Source: an uncultured Ruminococcus sp. (GTDB lineage: Bacteria; Bacillota; Clostridia; Oscillospirales; Acutalibacteraceae). Taken from it: a stretch of 64,000 nt of DNA. Shown in pieces: positions 63,233-64,000 of the stretch; the stretch's first letter is position 1, and each line of letters opens with the position of its first letter. The stretch covers positions 2,783 through 66,782 of the forward strand of contig CAJONB010000002.1 in assembly GCA_905235715.1 (NCBI GenBank), read 5' to 3'. The notes beneath the pieces are model-generated. The model was not told where the DNA came from. It saw only the letters and a list, made by a program, of their open reading frames with translations, and did not search any database. The translations under genes were made by a program, and so were the position numbers.

Positions 63233-63733
63233 ATGAAACAAATCAGGAGAATCGTATTGATGATATCGTGTTTTATGTTTTTATTTGGTGGGTGCAGTAA
63301 AAGCATAGAAGAAACCGTTACAAACAGGAAAATTCCGCTTGATGATGTTACGGAATTTTACTACACTTATGAGAATATCAACTTCGACGCTTCTTTCCAA
63401 AGGTACCGTTTTTACAGAGAAGACGGGAAATATATGTTCCAACATGAAACCCGTGAAAGACCCGGCAAATACGGACCGACTACGGAAGAGGATATCACAA
63501 ACAGCGGGACTTTTGAATTGACCGCAGAAGAATGGAAGGACTTTTTGACATTCTTGAAGGACGGTACGGTGAGCGCCCGAAATGATTTCAGCGAATCCGG
63601 AAGTTCCGGACCGTGGATGTTCCTATACTGGAAGAACGATAAAGGAAAATATCAGGTTTTTGAATTTTCGAATTATGTTGCAAGGGCTCAGTTTGAAGAG
63701 TACTGCTCCTCGCTTGCGCAGGCAGAGCGTTGA
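63233..63733 (+). CDS. Small lipoprotein of unknown function
   Basis: 166 residues. Lipobox LFGGC ends at Cys21 (signal about 1-20). The mature part is beta-rich (ITNSGTFELTAEEWKDFLTF; WMFLYWKNDKGKYQ). No family recognised. GGGAG precedes the ATG. Confidence 0.75.
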   Translation: MKQIRRIVLMISCFMFLFGGCSKSIEETVTNRKIPLDDVTEFYYTYENINFDASFQRYRFYREDGKYMFQHETRERPGKYGPTTEEDITNSGTFELTAEEWKDFLTFLKDGTVSARNDFSESGSSGPWMFLYWKNDKGKYQVFEFSNYVARAQFEEYCSSLAQAER

Positions 63734-63793
63734 TTTTCAGGCTGTGACGACGTTCAGGCTCGCCGGGAAAACGACCGTTGAAGGTGTGAGCTT

Positions 63794-63856
63794 ATGGCAA
63801 GCGATAAATACGACGATATAATAGACCTCCCCCACCATGTTGCCAAACGGCACTGA
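63794..63856 (+). pseudogene. YolD-like N-terminal remnant
   Basis: MASDKYDDIIDLPHHVAK then a stop; the opening of YolD family proteins that accompany UV-repair polymerases. GGTG upstream. Only about 20 codons survive. Confidence 0.6.
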
Positions 63857-63992
63857 CAGGCTTGAAGTGTATGAACGGACGACCGACTGGTCGGAGTTCT
63901 TCGACAATGGGCATCACGCTGTATCCGGCGTGGAAGGAACAGGATACTTTGAGCCTTGTGACAAATATCAATTTGTACGGAAGAAACGATAG
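63837..63992 (+). other. Short open frame overlapping the YolD remnant
   Basis: Fifty-one codons, MLPNGTDRLEVYERTTDWSE through YQFVRKK and TAG-TAG, without a ribosome site. Likely the tail of another eroded gene; no family recognised. Confidence 0.3.
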
Positions 63993-64000
63993 TAGATCCC

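Overview
The window reads as a chromosomal segment of a gut-type Clostridia, most likely a Ruminococcus-like Oscillospirales bacterium. Supporting evidence: the Gram-positive order rplU-prp-rpmA-obg with an L27 leader that needs Prp cleavage, strong sigma-A promoters, type I dockerins with the ILDAT..QR signature, a CBM26-like starch-binding module, and a Wzx/Wzy-type capsule locus with LicD enzymes. The assignment is an inference from gene content; no rRNA gene is present.

Layout. 1-414 is the 3' end of rarA. 0.7-8.1 kb (minus strand) is housekeeping: rpsF-ssb-rpsR; rplU-prp-rpmA, then obgE-mrnC-yitT; and lgt-folD plus a small membrane protein. 8.2-11.1 kb (plus) has an aberrant tRNA-Leu, a FAD-dependent dehydrogenase and a nucleotidyltransferase-fold protein. 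11.1-15.7 kb is an erosion zone (remnants of a membrane-anchored protein, an IS3 transposase, CstA and Fic, and a MITE-like element) around a two-gene coiled-coil/membrane operon and a MATE pump. 16-21 kb is a sigma factor/anti-sigma/dockerin module that looks like a carbohydrate-sensing and extracellular-scaffold unit; its anti-sigma gene carries a frameshift. It is followed by half of a tRNA-Trp gene that keeps a promoter and a terminator. 21.5-32 kb: CMD-cupin protein, CotH surface protein, histidine-kinase relic, heterodimeric ABC exporter, HAD phosphatase and FGGY kinase. 32-35.8 kb: a FN3/gamma-glutamyltransferase chimeric pseudogene and integrase and McrB relics. 35.8-40.2 kb: an SDF-type symporter with an N-terminal anti-sigma-ATPase-like domain, and a tyrosine phosphatase with phage-tail-like flanks.

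40.4-59.7 kb (minus) is one long surface-polysaccharide locus: CpsC/CpsD control, an initiating sugar transferase, GT2, acyltransferase, two LicD phosphotransferases, several glycosyltransferases, an EpsG-like polymerase, a very large secreted phosphodiester-glycosidase (NAGPA) protein, a two-repeat lipoprotein and a flippase. Its aminotransferase gene has lost its centre. 59.8-64 kb is a second relic zone (helicase, GNAT, YolD pieces) with a small HTH regulator, two unrecognised proteins and a lipoprotein.

A theme is how many genes are broken by short-repeat deletion, small duplication or frameshift, alongside compact MITE-like repeats. The best candidates for unusual biology are the dockerin/anti-sigma module, the NAGPA-plus-two-LicD pairing, the ATPase-like/symporter fusion, the phage-tail-like phosphatase, and the two aberrant tRNA loci. 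All calls come from reading the sequence; no database search was run.
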